Assembly: GCA_026401035.1 (NCBI GenBank)
Contig: JAPLNR010000060.1
Location: 1-64,000 of the forward strand
DNA from: Planctomycetia bacterium
Lineage (GTDB): Bacteria; Planctomycetota; Planctomycetia; Pirellulales; UBA1268
Length of the DNA stretch: 64,000 nt
Direction of reading: 5' to 3'
In this document: positions 54,946-63,169 of the stretch, in pieces
Position numbering within the stretch: position 1 is the first letter of the stretch
How the letters are laid out: each line of letters starts with the position of its first letter
The notes under the pieces: model-generated
What the model was told of the DNA's origin: nothing
The model's database searches: none
The model's input: the letters and a program-made list of their open reading frames with translations, nothing else
Made by a program: the position numbers and the translations under genes

Positions 54946-55190
54946 TGGAAAAAAATCCTGACTGAATTGAAACTCTGGCCTGCAATCTCGCCTGGAATCT
55001 GGCCTGGAATTTGGGGAGGCTGCCACCCGTTACTGCGCAGAAATCGCGCATTCGCTGCCCGAACGCCCGGCAACGCTTGAAAGCGAAACGCGTTAGCCCG
55101 CCTTTTCCTTGACGAAAGAACCGTGTCCGATAGTCTGCCAGCGTACCAGAGCAACTTCCGCGCCACTTCCACGACTTCCAAGGAAACTCG

Positions 55191-55994
55191 ATGACCTACT
55201 GCGTCGGTATTCGCACCCATCAGGGGCTCGTGCTCGCCTCAGACTCGCGAACGAACTCCGGGATCGATCAGGTCGAGGTCTGCCGCAAGATGCACACCTT
55301 CGTGATTCCCGGCGAGCGGATGTTCACGATCCTGTCGAGCGGCAGCCTCTCCCTCACGCAATCGGTGATGACGCATCTCGAGCAGGAATTCGAGTCTGGC
55401 AGAGGCTTGGCGAGCGTGGCCAATTTTTACGACGCCGCCCGCTGTGTCGGCCGGCAGGTTCGCGAGGTCGGCGTGCTCGACCGGGAATTCATGGAGCGCG
55501 ACAAGATCAACTTTTCCGTCAACCTGCTCATCGGCGGCCAGATTCGCGGTGAGCCGCCGCAGCTCTACATGATCTATGCTCAGGGCAATCCGCTGCGCTG
55601 CACGCGGCTCTCGCCGTATCTGCAGATTGGCGAAAGCAAGTATGGCCGACCGATCCTCGACCGCGGCATCCGGTTCGGCGAAACCACGCTGGAGCAGGCG
55701 GTCAAGTATGCGATCATCTCGCTCGATTCGACCATGCGGTCGAACGTCGCCGTCGGGCCGCCAATCGATCTGCTCGTCTATTCCAACGACGATCTCGCGG
55801 TCAAACGCTACCGCCGGCTCGATGCCAGCGATCCAGAACTCGGTGAAATCCGCTCCACCTGGGAACAGGCCCTGCGGCACGCGATCACCACCCTGCCGCA
55901 AATCGACTTCGAATCGTTCCCGCCGCCCAAGCAGCTCGGTGTCGCCTACACCCGCCCGCGAGCCGGCGAGACGCCGTTTCCAGACAAGGGCTGA
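55191..55994 (+). CDS. Anbu, proteasome-like (ancestral beta-subunit) peptidase
   Basis: The protein has 267 residues with Shine-Dalgarno AAGGAA upstream. The N-terminal-nucleophile hydrolase layout is visible: MTYCVGIRTHQGLVLASDSR gives Thr2 (nucleophile after Met removal), Asp18 and, further on, Lys33, which correspond to the proteasome T1/D17/K33 set. The ending RPRAGETPF is typical of Anbu. It is divergent from the ATP-grasp/alpha-E/transglutaminase operon, the known genomic partner set of Anbu. It assembles as an open helix or ring of subunits in other species. Proteolysis is not well established for the family. Confidence 0.92.
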   Translation: MTYCVGIRTHQGLVLASDSRTNSGIDQVEVCRKMHTFVIPGERMFTILSSGSLSLTQSVMTHLEQEFESGRGLASVANFYDAARCVGRQVREVGVLDREFMERDKINFSVNLLIGGQIRGEPPQLYMIYAQGNPLRCTRLSPYLQIGESKYGRPILDRGIRFGETTLEQAVKYAIISLDSTMRSNVAVGPPIDLLVYSNDDLAVKRYRRLDASDPELGEIRSTWEQALRHAITTLPQIDFESFPPPKQLGVAYTRPRAGETPFPDKG

Positions 55995-56030
55995 AAAGCT
56001 GGGCGGCAAAAAACTGGGCGGCGCGAAGGG

Positions 56031-56297
56031 CTAGGCGGCCTTTCGCAAGGCATCTCGGCTGCCCTCGAGCGACCGCCCCAGGCGTCGGCGACCGGCGGCG
56101 GAGCCACCGGTCGATTCGAGCACTGCAGGCGCCTTGAGCGGGTCATGGTGCACGGTCAGCCGCTCGCGCAGCGACTGGGCCAGAGCCGGGCCCAGGTCCT
56201 CGTCACGGGTTCGCGTGCCGACATCCTCGACCGCATCGGCGAGCCCGAGCACGACGGCCTGACGCACGCCTTCACGCAGCCAATGAAAGAAACTCAT
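56031..56297 (-). CDS. Small hypothetical protein, 88 aa
   Basis: From ATG 56297 the sequence begins MSFFHWLREGVRQAVVLGLA, followed by an Asp/Glu-rich helix (DAVEDVGTRTRDEDLGPALA) and a basic, Gly/Ser/Arg-rich tail. The N-terminal motif recurs, to my recollection, in small planctomycete proteins, which is why I prefer this start over the longer frame. It has no signal peptide and no known function. Confidence 0.55.
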   Translation of the reverse strand: MSFFHWLREGVRQAVVLGLADAVEDVGTRTRDEDLGPALAQSLRERLTVHHDPLKAPAVLESTGGSAAGRRRLGRSLEGSRDALRKAA

Positions 56298-56723
56298 TCG
56301 TCTTCTCCCCTGGAAATTCCCCCGGCAGCAGCGGCCGGAAATCGAAGCCCGCCGAACCATACCGCAGTAAGAGGTGTATCGGCCCCGCCGGGGCGCGGAT
56401 TGAGCCACCCGCTCACTACGGACGGCTCTCGGCCTTTGGGCAGACTCTACCGCCGCCGACTCGTCCGGCGGCGCGACGCTCCACGTTTCCCAGACCGCGG
56501 CGGCCCGTGCCGTCGGCAGTCTTTGCCAGGCCAGCTCCCGTCCCCATCAGGCCGCGCAGCAGCGGTGCAGCGACAGGAATTGCCTCATACCGGGTCAACA
56601 GGTACGCTCCACGGCATCGAACGAGGCATACCGGCTTCGGTCGATCTCGTGTGATGGTCCCCGTTTTCCAGCCACCTGGCGAGCGATCGGTGGTTTCAGC
56701 GGCCAGTCCACGGAACGATCCCT
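56298..56723. other. Gene-free stretch before tRNA-Gln
   Basis: Open frames here (for example one on the plus strand from 56145 to 56654) are arginine-rich and look like shadows. I see no repeat, RNA gene or terminator that I can support. It must contain the promoter of tRNA-Gln. Confidence 0.4.
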
Positions 56724-56794
56724 TGGGGAATGGTGTAACGGTAGCACGACTGGCTCTGAACCAGTTAGTCTAGGTTCGAATCCTAGTTCCCCAG
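56724..56794 (+). tRNA. tRNA-Gln (CTG)
   Basis: The acceptor TGGGGAA/TTCCCCA, D-arm with GGTGTAACGGTAGCACG, anticodon arm ACTGG-CTCTGAA-CCAGT giving CTG, and T-arm CTAGG-TTCGAAT-CCTAG are complete. The discriminator is G. The T at position 1 paired with A is normal for Gln tRNA. Confidence 0.95.
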
Positions 56795-56799
56795 TTTAT

Positions 56800-56873
56800 A
56801 GACCTCACGCGGCGGTGGCCTTGCCTCGCAGTCCTCGTGGACAGCCGGGAGAGACCTCACGCGGCGGTGGCCT
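56800..56873 (+). repeat. 22-bp direct repeat downstream of tRNA-Gln
   Basis: The unit AGACCTCACGCGGCGGTGGC plus CT occurs at 56800-56821 and again at 56852-56873, 52 bp apart and identical over 22 bp. It lies between tRNA-Gln and the cyclase start. It may be a local duplication; it does not match the 3' end of the tRNA. Confidence 0.7.
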
Positions 56874-56919
56874 GCCGACTGGGCGTCCGTTCGACTTGCT
56901 CGCCCCCAGTTTGCATTGC

Positions 56920-58026
56920 ATGGCCGTATCCGCCGCCGCGACCGTTGATGTTCCCCCCGGCCACCGCGTGCTCCTGATCGATGATCAGGCGATGATCGGC
57001 GAGGCGGTGCGAAGGATGCTGGCTGATCAGGCCGACATCGCCTTTGAATTCTGCCACGATGCCGACGCCGCCCTCGACGCGGCGGCCGCCTTCAAGCCGA
57101 CCGTGATCCTGCAGGATCTCGTGATGCCGGGAATCAACGGGCTCGACATGGTGCGACGTTTTCGCGCCGTATCGGCGACCGCGCAGGTTCCCGTGATCGT
57201 GCTCTCCGCAAAGGAGGAGGCGATCGTGAAGGCCCAACTCCTCGACGCCGGCGCCAATGACTACCTCGTCAAGCTGCCCGACCAGGTCGAACTCATCGCC
57301 AGGATCCGGGTGCACTCGGATGCCTACAAACGGCTCCTGGAACGCAACGCTGCTTTTGCCGCGCTCGAGCAATCGCTGGCCGACCTGAAACGGGAGCAGG
57401 AGCGGTCGGAGCGGCTGTTGCTCAACATCCTGCCGGAAAAGATCGCCGAACGGCTCAAGGACGGCGAGGCGACGATCGCCGAGAGTTTTTCCAGCGTGAC
57501 GGTGCTGTTCGCCGACCTCTGCGGGTTTACGGAATTCTCCCAGCACATCGATCCCCAGCAACTCGTGAGCATGCTCGACGAGATTTTCTCGACGTTCGAC
57601 CACCTCGCCCGGGCCCACGGCGTCGAGAAGATCAAGACCATCGGCGATGCCTACATGGCGGTGGCGGGCCTGCCCGTGCCGCGCGAGGATCATGCCGAAG
57701 CCGTGGCCGACATGGCCCTCGGCATGCTCGCCGGCTTCCGCGGCGTGATGAAGTCCCGGGGCCTCGCCATGGAACTCCGGATCGGCATCCATTCGGGACC
57801 GGTGGTCGCCGGAGTCATCGGCCGCCACAAGTTCACGTACGACCTCTGGGGCGACACCGTCAACCTCGCCAGCCGCATGGAATCACACGGCGAGCCGTCG
57901 CGGATCCACGTCTCGGAGGCCACCCGCAGCCTGCTCGGCACAGCCTTCCGGTTCGCCGACCGCGGCGAAGTCGCCGTGAAAGGCAAGGGCTCGATGCACA
58001 CCTCCTTCCTCCTCGGCCGGGCGTGA
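56920..58026 (+). CDS. Response-regulator/adenylate cyclase (class III)
   Basis: The protein has 368 residues from ATG 56920 (MAVSAAATVDVP). An N-terminal receiver domain has DD at 21-22, phospho-acceptor D66 (TVILQDLVMPG) and a K in DYLVKLPDQV. A helical linker (SLADLKREQERSERLLLNIL) leads to a class III cyclase: VTVLFADLCGFTEFS holds the metal Asp, IKTIGDAYMAVAGLP gives the Lys of the substrate pocket, and LRIGIHSGPVVAGVIG follows. In TYDLWGDTVNLASRME the Asp is adenine-type, so ATP is the likely substrate. Made cAMP could act on the MscS-cNMP channel encoded elsewhere in the window. Confidence 0.9.
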   Translation: MAVSAAATVDVPPGHRVLLIDDQAMIGEAVRRMLADQADIAFEFCHDADAALDAAAAFKPTVILQDLVMPGINGLDMVRRFRAVSATAQVPVIVLSAKEEAIVKAQLLDAGANDYLVKLPDQVELIARIRVHSDAYKRLLERNAAFAALEQSLADLKREQERSERLLLNILPEKIAERLKDGEATIAESFSSVTVLFADLCGFTEFSQHIDPQQLVSMLDEIFSTFDHLARAHGVEKIKTIGDAYMAVAGLPVPREDHAEAVADMALGMLAGFRGVMKSRGLAMELRIGIHSGPVVAGVIGRHKFTYDLWGDTVNLASRMESHGEPSRIHVSEATRSLLGTAFRFADRGEVAVKGKGSMHTSFLLGRA

Positions 58027-58029
58027 ACA

Positions 58030-59130
58030 TCAGTGCCAACGGCGGAGCCAGCCGCGGCGCCAGAAGAACGACACCATCCCGACCGTCGTTGCCAGCATGA
58101 TCCCCGCGGCCACGAGTCCGCCGTAGCGGTAGCTGAGCAGCGGCATATTCCAGGGCGACTGCGTGTCGAAATTCATGCCGTAGTAGCCCGTGATGAAGGT
58201 GAGCGGCATGAAGATCGTGGCGATCACGGTGAGCACCTTCATGACGTCGTTCATCCGGTTGTTCAGGCTCGCCAGATAGATGTCGCGAAGGTCGCTGCCA
58301 ATTTCGCGGTAGCCCTCCATGAGGTCGAGCAATTCCATCGTGTGATCGTAGGAATCGCGAAAATGGGCGCGGGCATGCTCGCCCACCAGCGGCGTCGGCT
58401 CGCGGCCAAGGGCATGGAGAAGATCGCGGGTCGGCCAGAGCGCCCGCCGGAGCGTCATCAGATCGTTGCGGACGTCGTGGATGACCACGAGCGTCTGCCG
58501 CGAGGGCCGATTGAGCGCTTCGTCTTCCAGGGCCTCGAGCCGATCGCCGAAGTGCTCGAGCACCGGAAAATAGCCGTCGATCAAGACATCCAGCAGCAGG
58601 GCGCAGAGGGCGTCCGCCCCCTCGACGCCGATCCGCGTGCGGCCGTGGCGAATCCGCTGCCTGACGGACGCGAACGGATCCGGCCCGAGACGTTCACGAA
58701 AGGTGATCACGTAGCGGTCGCCGAGAAAGAGCGCGACCGAGTCGGTGACGATCGCCTCCCCCTCGAACCGCGCGGTACGGGCTGCGATCAGCACCTGGTG
58801 ACCGAAGACCTCGACCTTGGGCCGCTCATCGGGGGTGACGGCGTCCTCGAGCGCGAGCTCGCCGATGTCGAAGACCTCGCCGACCATCCGGGTCGTCGCT
58901 GAATCGTCGAGGCCTTCGACATCGATCCAGACCACCGGCCAGGTTGCGCGGGCGCTCGTGAGCTGCTCCGGCCGGACGACCACGACCTCCGCGCAGGTGG
59001 CGCCGTCGCAGCCAAGCATCCGCAATATGGCCGGCGGGGGGGACGATGCTCCAGCAGCCGCTCCGCCGGCGGGCGGCGCAAGATCGACCCTGCGGTGACG
59101 GCGGCGGCGGCGCTGCTTGCGGTGCGACAC
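58030..59130 (-). CDS. corA: CorA-family magnesium/cobalt transporter
   Basis: The protein has 366 residues from GTG 59130, preceded by AAGGGA. The basic, Arg-rich N terminus (SHRKQRRRRRHRRVDL) is followed by the large cytoplasmic funnel (EVFDIGELALEDAVTPDERP). Two C-terminal helices carry the selectivity motif YGMN in FITGYYGMNFDTQSP. The start is uncertain because a long open frame extends further, but this site has a good ribosome-binding site. It lies convergent with the cyclase gene, three bases from its stop. Confidence 0.93.
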   Translation of the reverse strand: MSHRKQRRRRRHRRVDLAPPAGGAAAGASSPPPAILRMLGCDGATCAEVVVVRPEQLTSARATWPVVWIDVEGLDDSATTRMVGEVFDIGELALEDAVTPDERPKVEVFGHQVLIAARTARFEGEAIVTDSVALFLGDRYVITFRERLGPDPFASVRQRIRHGRTRIGVEGADALCALLLDVLIDGYFPVLEHFGDRLEALEDEALNRPSRQTLVVIHDVRNDLMTLRRALWPTRDLLHALGREPTPLVGEHARAHFRDSYDHTMELLDLMEGYREIGSDLRDIYLASLNNRMNDVMKVLTVIATIFMPLTFITGYYGMNFDTQSPWNMPLLSYRYGGLVAAGIMLATTVGMVSFFWRRGWLRRWH

Positions 59131-59235
59131 GGAAGTTCCCTTGAGGTGGCCGGTAGGATTATCCTCGGAACCGGCTGGCGGTCGAGCCGGGGGCCGGGGA
59201 ACCTGCCGCCTCACCTCGGTTGCTACACTGCGAAG

Positions 59236-59484
59236 ATGCCACGTGATCCCGATGTTTCTCCGATCGGCGAAGCCTTCGTTTGGGCCTCCCGGATCATGTC
59301 GATCGGGCTGACGATGTTCGTGCCGGGGGTGATCGGCGGCTGGCTCGACGACCGTTTCGGCCTGACTTTCCTCGGACCCATTGGCCTGGTGCTCGGGTTC
59401 GGCACCGCGATTTTCTGGCTGGTGCAACTGGGACGTGCGGGCAGGAGCCCGGATCGGCCCACGAGAAGTCGTCGACGGGGCTGA
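59236..59484 (+). CDS. AtpI/AtpZ-like small membrane protein at the start of the atp operon
   Basis: The protein has 82 residues from ATG 59236. Two hydrophobic segments (SRIMSIGLTMFVPGVIGGWL and TFLGPIGLVLGFGTAIFWLV) with a conserved Asp-Asp-Arg turn (GWLDDRFGLTF) resemble AtpI/AtpZ-type accessory proteins. These help the c-ring assemble or bring in Mg. It precedes the ATP synthase genes by position, so it is most likely the first gene of the operon. Confidence 0.8.
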   Translation: MPRDPDVSPIGEAFVWASRIMSIGLTMFVPGVIGGWLDDRFGLTFLGPIGLVLGFGTAIFWLVQLGRAGRSPDRPTRSRRRG

Positions 59485-59614
59485 TCGGGCTTAAAAAATC
59501 ACTTCGTGGCTTGTTTCAACGAAGCCGATTGCCGTATCGTGCGGCGGTAGAATTCGATCCTCGGTTGCGTTTGCCGACAGTTTCTGCTTTTGACGGTTCA
59601 GGAAGCATCTGCCA

Positions 59615-60055
59615 GTGTCCGCCCGCGAGAGTTCCGCGATTTGCCTGCAGCCCGGATCGCGTCTGCGCGGAACCATGGCTGGAGCGATCGTGCTGGTGGC
59701 CGTCATCGCGGCCGTCGTGATCGTGGCGGTCTTTGCCGGTGGACAGAGCCCACGTTGGATTGAAGCCGTGGGGTTCTCGGCGGTCGTCTGCGGCGTGGCC
59801 GCCCTCGGTGGCTGGGTTGTTTCCCGCAGCTTTCAGTCCAATCCGGCGGTTGCCGTGGCCGGCGCCCTCGGCGGGATCGCCGTTCGGATTCTGCCGCCCC
59901 TGGCGGCCCTCGGCTGGCTCAATTCCGCCGGCCGAGACCTGCTCGCCGCGGGCGCCGGAGGCCTGTTGGTCGCTTTTTACCTGGCCCTTCTTGCCACCGA
60001 CATTCTTCTGCACATCATGATGGCTCCCAAAGCCCCCGCCCCATTCTCGAGGTAA
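59615..60055 (+). CDS. Hypothetical 4-helix membrane protein in the atp operon
   Basis: The protein has 146 residues from GTG 59615. Hydrophobic helices lie at about 22-42, 50-68, 78-98 and 110-136, with few charges in between. It occupies the place of the AtpI-like 'i' subunit in other operons and is followed eight bases later by atpB, so a role in ATP-synthase assembly is reasonable but not proven. I do not recognise the family. Confidence 0.7.
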   Translation: MSARESSAICLQPGSRLRGTMAGAIVLVAVIAAVVIVAVFAGGQSPRWIEAVGFSAVVCGVAALGGWVVSRSFQSNPAVAVAGALGGIAVRILPPLAALGWLNSAGRDLLAAGAGGLLVAFYLALLATDILLHIMMAPKAPAPFSR

Positions 60056-60062
60056 GTCGTCC

Positions 60063-61106
60063 ATGTCGGCCAATCCGATCTATCACCTGAAGGACTGCTA
60101 CTTTTTCGAGGTGCCGAAGTCGCTCTGGCGGCAGGGGTGGAAGTCGCTCGAAGACGTGCCAGCATTTCTGCGAACAGCCCATCCCGATGTCACCGACGTG
60201 GCCGTCTTCAACGAGGCGTTGGACGGGAAAATCCTGATTCCCCAGCCCTTCGCGGAACTCGACAGCCTGTATGCCGTGAAATCGGGATTCGGGATTTCGA
60301 AATACATGATCCTCCAGCTCGTCGTGGCGGCGGTGATGGTGCTGATCTTCGGTTGGGTGGCGGCGCGGCTACGGGCCGGGGGAGCCCCGAAGGGCCGCAT
60401 GCTCAACCTGTTCGAATCGATGCTCCTGTTCGTCCGCGACCAGATCGCCCGCCCAGCCATCGACGATCCACACCCCCATGACCATGGTGATGACCATGGC
60501 CATGGGCACGACGGCCACGGCAGTCACGAGCCGCACGGCCGCGCTCAGCCACATGCCGCCCGCGCCCTGCCGGTTCACGAGGGGGATGCGTTCGTGCCGC
60601 TCCTGTGGACGCTCTTCTTCTTCGTGCTGGGCTGCAACCTGTTCGGCATGGTGCCGTGGGCCGGATCGCCGACGGCTTCGTTTTCCGTGACGCTCGCCCT
60701 CGCCGGGGTGGCCTTTGCGGCGGTCGTCCTCGCCGGCATGCGGAAGTTTGGCGTGCTGGGCTTCTTCTTCAATCAGGTGCCGTCGATGGATCTGCCAGTG
60801 TTCCTGAGCCCGCTCAAACTACTGATTTTCCTGATCGAAATACTCGGCCTCTGCATCAAGCACCTGATCCTCGCCGTCCGACTTCTCGCCAACATGGTGG
60901 CCGGCCACCTCGTGCTGCTGGGCATCATGGGGCTGATCTCGGCCGCGGCCAGTTATTCCACCGGCATGTGGGCCACCGTCACGGGCATCAGCGTGGTGAG
61001 CGCGACGCTCTTCAGCCTGCTGGAACTGTTCGTGGCCTTCCTGCAGGCCTACATATTCACCTTTCTTTCCGCCCTGTTCATCGGAGCATCCGTTCATCAC
61101 CATTGA
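60063..61106 (+). CDS. atpB: F-type ATP synthase subunit a
   Basis: The protein has 347 residues, longer than usual because of a histidine-rich insertion at about 137-170 (PHPHDHGDDHGHGHDGHG) between the first and second membrane helices. The proton-channel arginine lies in LAVRLLANMVAGHLVL, and FVPLLWTLFFFVLGCNLFGM marks an earlier helix. The C terminus ends IGASVHHH. The N-terminal 80 residues are soluble, as in planctomycete a subunits. It is followed by atpE after a 224-bp gap. Confidence 0.95.
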   Translation: MSANPIYHLKDCYFFEVPKSLWRQGWKSLEDVPAFLRTAHPDVTDVAVFNEALDGKILIPQPFAELDSLYAVKSGFGISKYMILQLVVAAVMVLIFGWVAARLRAGGAPKGRMLNLFESMLLFVRDQIARPAIDDPHPHDHGDDHGHGHDGHGSHEPHGRAQPHAARALPVHEGDAFVPLLWTLFFFVLGCNLFGMVPWAGSPTASFSVTLALAGVAFAAVVLAGMRKFGVLGFFFNQVPSMDLPVFLSPLKLLIFLIEILGLCIKHLILAVRLLANMVAGHLVLLGIMGLISAAASYSTGMWATVTGISVVSATLFSLLELFVAFLQAYIFTFLSALFIGASVHHH

Positions 61107-61330
61107 TCCCGCGGGGCCGGTCCGCGGGGTTCTCGTCCGCCGCCGGACGGCAAAAATGCCCGCCCCGTTCACCGGCCCTTCAAAATCGACAAATTTTCCG
61201 TAGAACAACCCGTTCCACGGCAGTCCACACCGGCTGCCTCGACACCTGCCTTTCAACCGACTTTTGCGTTTTCCATTGTCCCGTTCCGGGGTTCGTTCCC
61301 GGGACCTCGTTCTCCTAAGGAGCCTGATCC

Positions 61331-61651
61331 GTGAAGATTCGCTCGATCCTTTCCGTTCGTACGCTCAGCACCCTCGCAGCCGTCCTCATCACGCTCGTCT
61401 GTGCGGACGTGGCCAGTGCCCAGGAAGCCGCCGCCACCGGCCGTTCGCTCATCGACCTGACGTCGGCCTTCAGCGTGGGCCTCGTCGTGATCGGTGCCGC
61501 CATGGGCATCAGCAAACTGGCCGCCTCGGCCTACGAGAGCATGGCCCGTCAGCCTGAGGTTTCGGGCAACATCCAGACGGCGATGATCATCGCCGCCGCC
61601 CTGATCGAGGGTTTCACGTTCTACGCGCTGTTCATCTGCTCGCAGAAGTGA
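61331..61651 (+). CDS. atpE: F-type ATP synthase subunit c
   Basis: The protein has 106 residues from GTG 61331, with AAGGAG ten bases before. A long N-terminal extension (IRSILSVRTLSTLAAVLITL, then ADVASAQEAA) looks like a cleavable signal peptide, as in some other phyla's c subunits. The two membrane helices follow, with the loop ARQPE and the ion-binding glutamate in IIAAALIEGFTFYALF. The residue after Glu is Gly, not the Ser/Thr of sodium-binding rings, so proton coupling is likely. Confidence 0.95.
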   Translation: MKIRSILSVRTLSTLAAVLITLVCADVASAQEAAATGRSLIDLTSAFSVGLVVIGAAMGISKLAASAYESMARQPEVSGNIQTAMIIAAALIEGFTFYALFICSQK

Positions 61652-61791
61652 TCGACCTTGTCGGTGGCCTCCGGGCTGCCGGCTGCATCCGGACGGCTGG
61701 TGCGTGAGTGGCGCCGCTTCGTGCGGCCCGCTCCCGTCCGGCTGGACCGGGCACTGATGTCTTGGCCTCTTTTCCTGATTGGAGACCCGTC

Positions 61792-62496
61792 GTGAACCGC
61801 CTTCGCTCCCAAATTCTGGTGCTGCTCGCCCTGACCTGCATGGCCTTGGCGGCTTCCACCGACGGCGTTCACGCCGCTGACCACGGCGGTGACAAGGGGC
61901 ATGCGGGGCATGACGACGGGCATCACGTCGAGATCGGCCACAAGCCGCCGGCGGGCATGACGGCCGCCGAATTCGAAAGCCCCGCCGAGTTTCGCCGAGA
62001 TCTTGCGATCTGGTCGGTCGCCGTGTTTCTGCTCCTGCTGGCACTGCTCAGCAAATTCGCCTGGAAGCCGATCATGCAGGCCCTCGACAAGCGGGAGCAG
62101 GGCATCGCCGACCTGATCGCCGCCACGCAGGCGGCCAGCGATGACGCCAAAAAGATGCTCGCCTCCTACGAGCGCCGGCTCACCGAGGCATCCGACGAAG
62201 TGCGGGGCATGCTCGAAGAGGCCCGCCGCGACGCGGATGTCACCCGACAGTCGATCGTGGCCGAGGCCCGCCAGGCCGCCGAACAGGAGCAGATGCGGGC
62301 AAAGCACGAGATCGGACTCGCCCGCGACGAGGCGCTGTCGCAGATCGCCCAAAAGGCCGGTGATCTCGCCGTCGAAGTCGCTGGAAAGTTTCTCCAGGAA
62401 AAGATCGGCAAGGACGATCACGCCCGGCTCGTGCGTGATTCGGTGACGAGCCTCGCGACAGCGTCCAGACTGGGCCGCGGCCCGAGCATGAACTGA
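61792..62496 (+). CDS. atpF: F-type ATP synthase subunit b
   Basis: The protein has 234 residues from GTG 61792 with GGAG upstream. A signal-like N terminus (RSQILVLLALTCMALAAST) precedes a histidine-rich segment (HGGDKGHAGHDDGHHVEIGH) at about 31-50. The single membrane helix is LAIWSVAVFLLLLALLSKFA, then the long charged right-handed coiled coil runs from 90 to 225. The His-rich part would face the periplasm. Standard b subunits are about 160 residues, so the N-terminal extension is the unusual part. Confidence 0.93.
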   Translation: MNRLRSQILVLLALTCMALAASTDGVHAADHGGDKGHAGHDDGHHVEIGHKPPAGMTAAEFESPAEFRRDLAIWSVAVFLLLLALLSKFAWKPIMQALDKREQGIADLIAATQAASDDAKKMLASYERRLTEASDEVRGMLEEARRDADVTRQSIVAEARQAAEQEQMRAKHEIGLARDEALSQIAQKAGDLAVEVAGKFLQEKIGKDDHARLVRDSVTSLATASRLGRGPSMN

Positions 62497-62530
62497 CCCC
62501 GGCCTCGAGAAAACACCCGGCACACCACCG

Positions 62531-63169
62531 ATGACAGACTCCACGCAACAGCCTTCCGAAGCCACCAAGATGCCGACCGATACCGGTGCGGTCCGGTTGG
62601 CAAAGGTCTATGCCCAGGCGATCGTGGAAGCGGCCGATCGGAAGCACTGCCGGGCCGATGTGCTCGCGGAACTGGGCTCGATCGTTCGGGACGTCCTGCG
62701 AAAGGTTCCCGCCGCGACCGCCGTCTTTGCCTCGCCACGGGTGACGCCGGAGGAGAAGGGGGCGATGATCGACAAGATCTGCGGTGGCAAAGTGCTGCCC
62801 ACCACGCTCCATTCGCTGCATGTGCTCGCTCGGCACGGCCGGCTCGGCATGCTGTCCGAGGTCGTCAGCGCCGCGGAACTGCTGGCCGACGAACTCGACG
62901 GCCGCCGCCAGGCGATCTTCACCACCGCGGTGCCGCTCGAAAAGCAGGAGCAGGACCGCATCGTGGCCGAAACCGGCAAGGCGCTCAATGCGTCGCTCGC
63001 CCCTACGTTCATCGTGAATCCGGCTGTACTCGGCGGACTTGTCGTCCGCGTCGAGGACACCGTCTACGACCATTCCGTCGCCACGAGTCTTGCGCGGCTC
63101 GGCGACCGGCTGAAACAGAGGAGTATCCATGAAATTCAATACAGACGAGATCGCCTCGGTACTGCGTGA
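62531..63169 (+). CDS. atpH: F-type ATP synthase subunit delta
   Basis: The protein has 212 residues. The OSCP/delta fold is recognised by [18 protein letters not shown] near the start and by [20 protein letters not shown] and [17 protein letters not shown] at the end. It links the b stator to the alpha hexamer. Its 3' end overlaps the atpA start by 41 bp, suggesting coupled translation. Confidence 0.92.
   Translation: MTDSTQQPSEATKMPTDTGAVRLAKVYAQAIVEAADRKHCRADVLAELGSIVRDVLRKVPAATAVFASPRVTPEEKGAMIDKICGGKVLPTTLHSLHVLARHGRLGMLSEVVSAAELLADELDGRRQAIFTTAVPLEKQEQDRIVAETGKALNASLAPTFIVNPAVLGGLVVRVEDTVYDHSVATSLARLGDRLKQRSIHEIQYRRDRLGTA

Noticed and set aside
56145-56654. 169-codon plus-strand frame before tRNA-Gln
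   Set aside because: Arg/Pro-rich without motifs and antisense to the small conserved-looking gene at 56031-56297.
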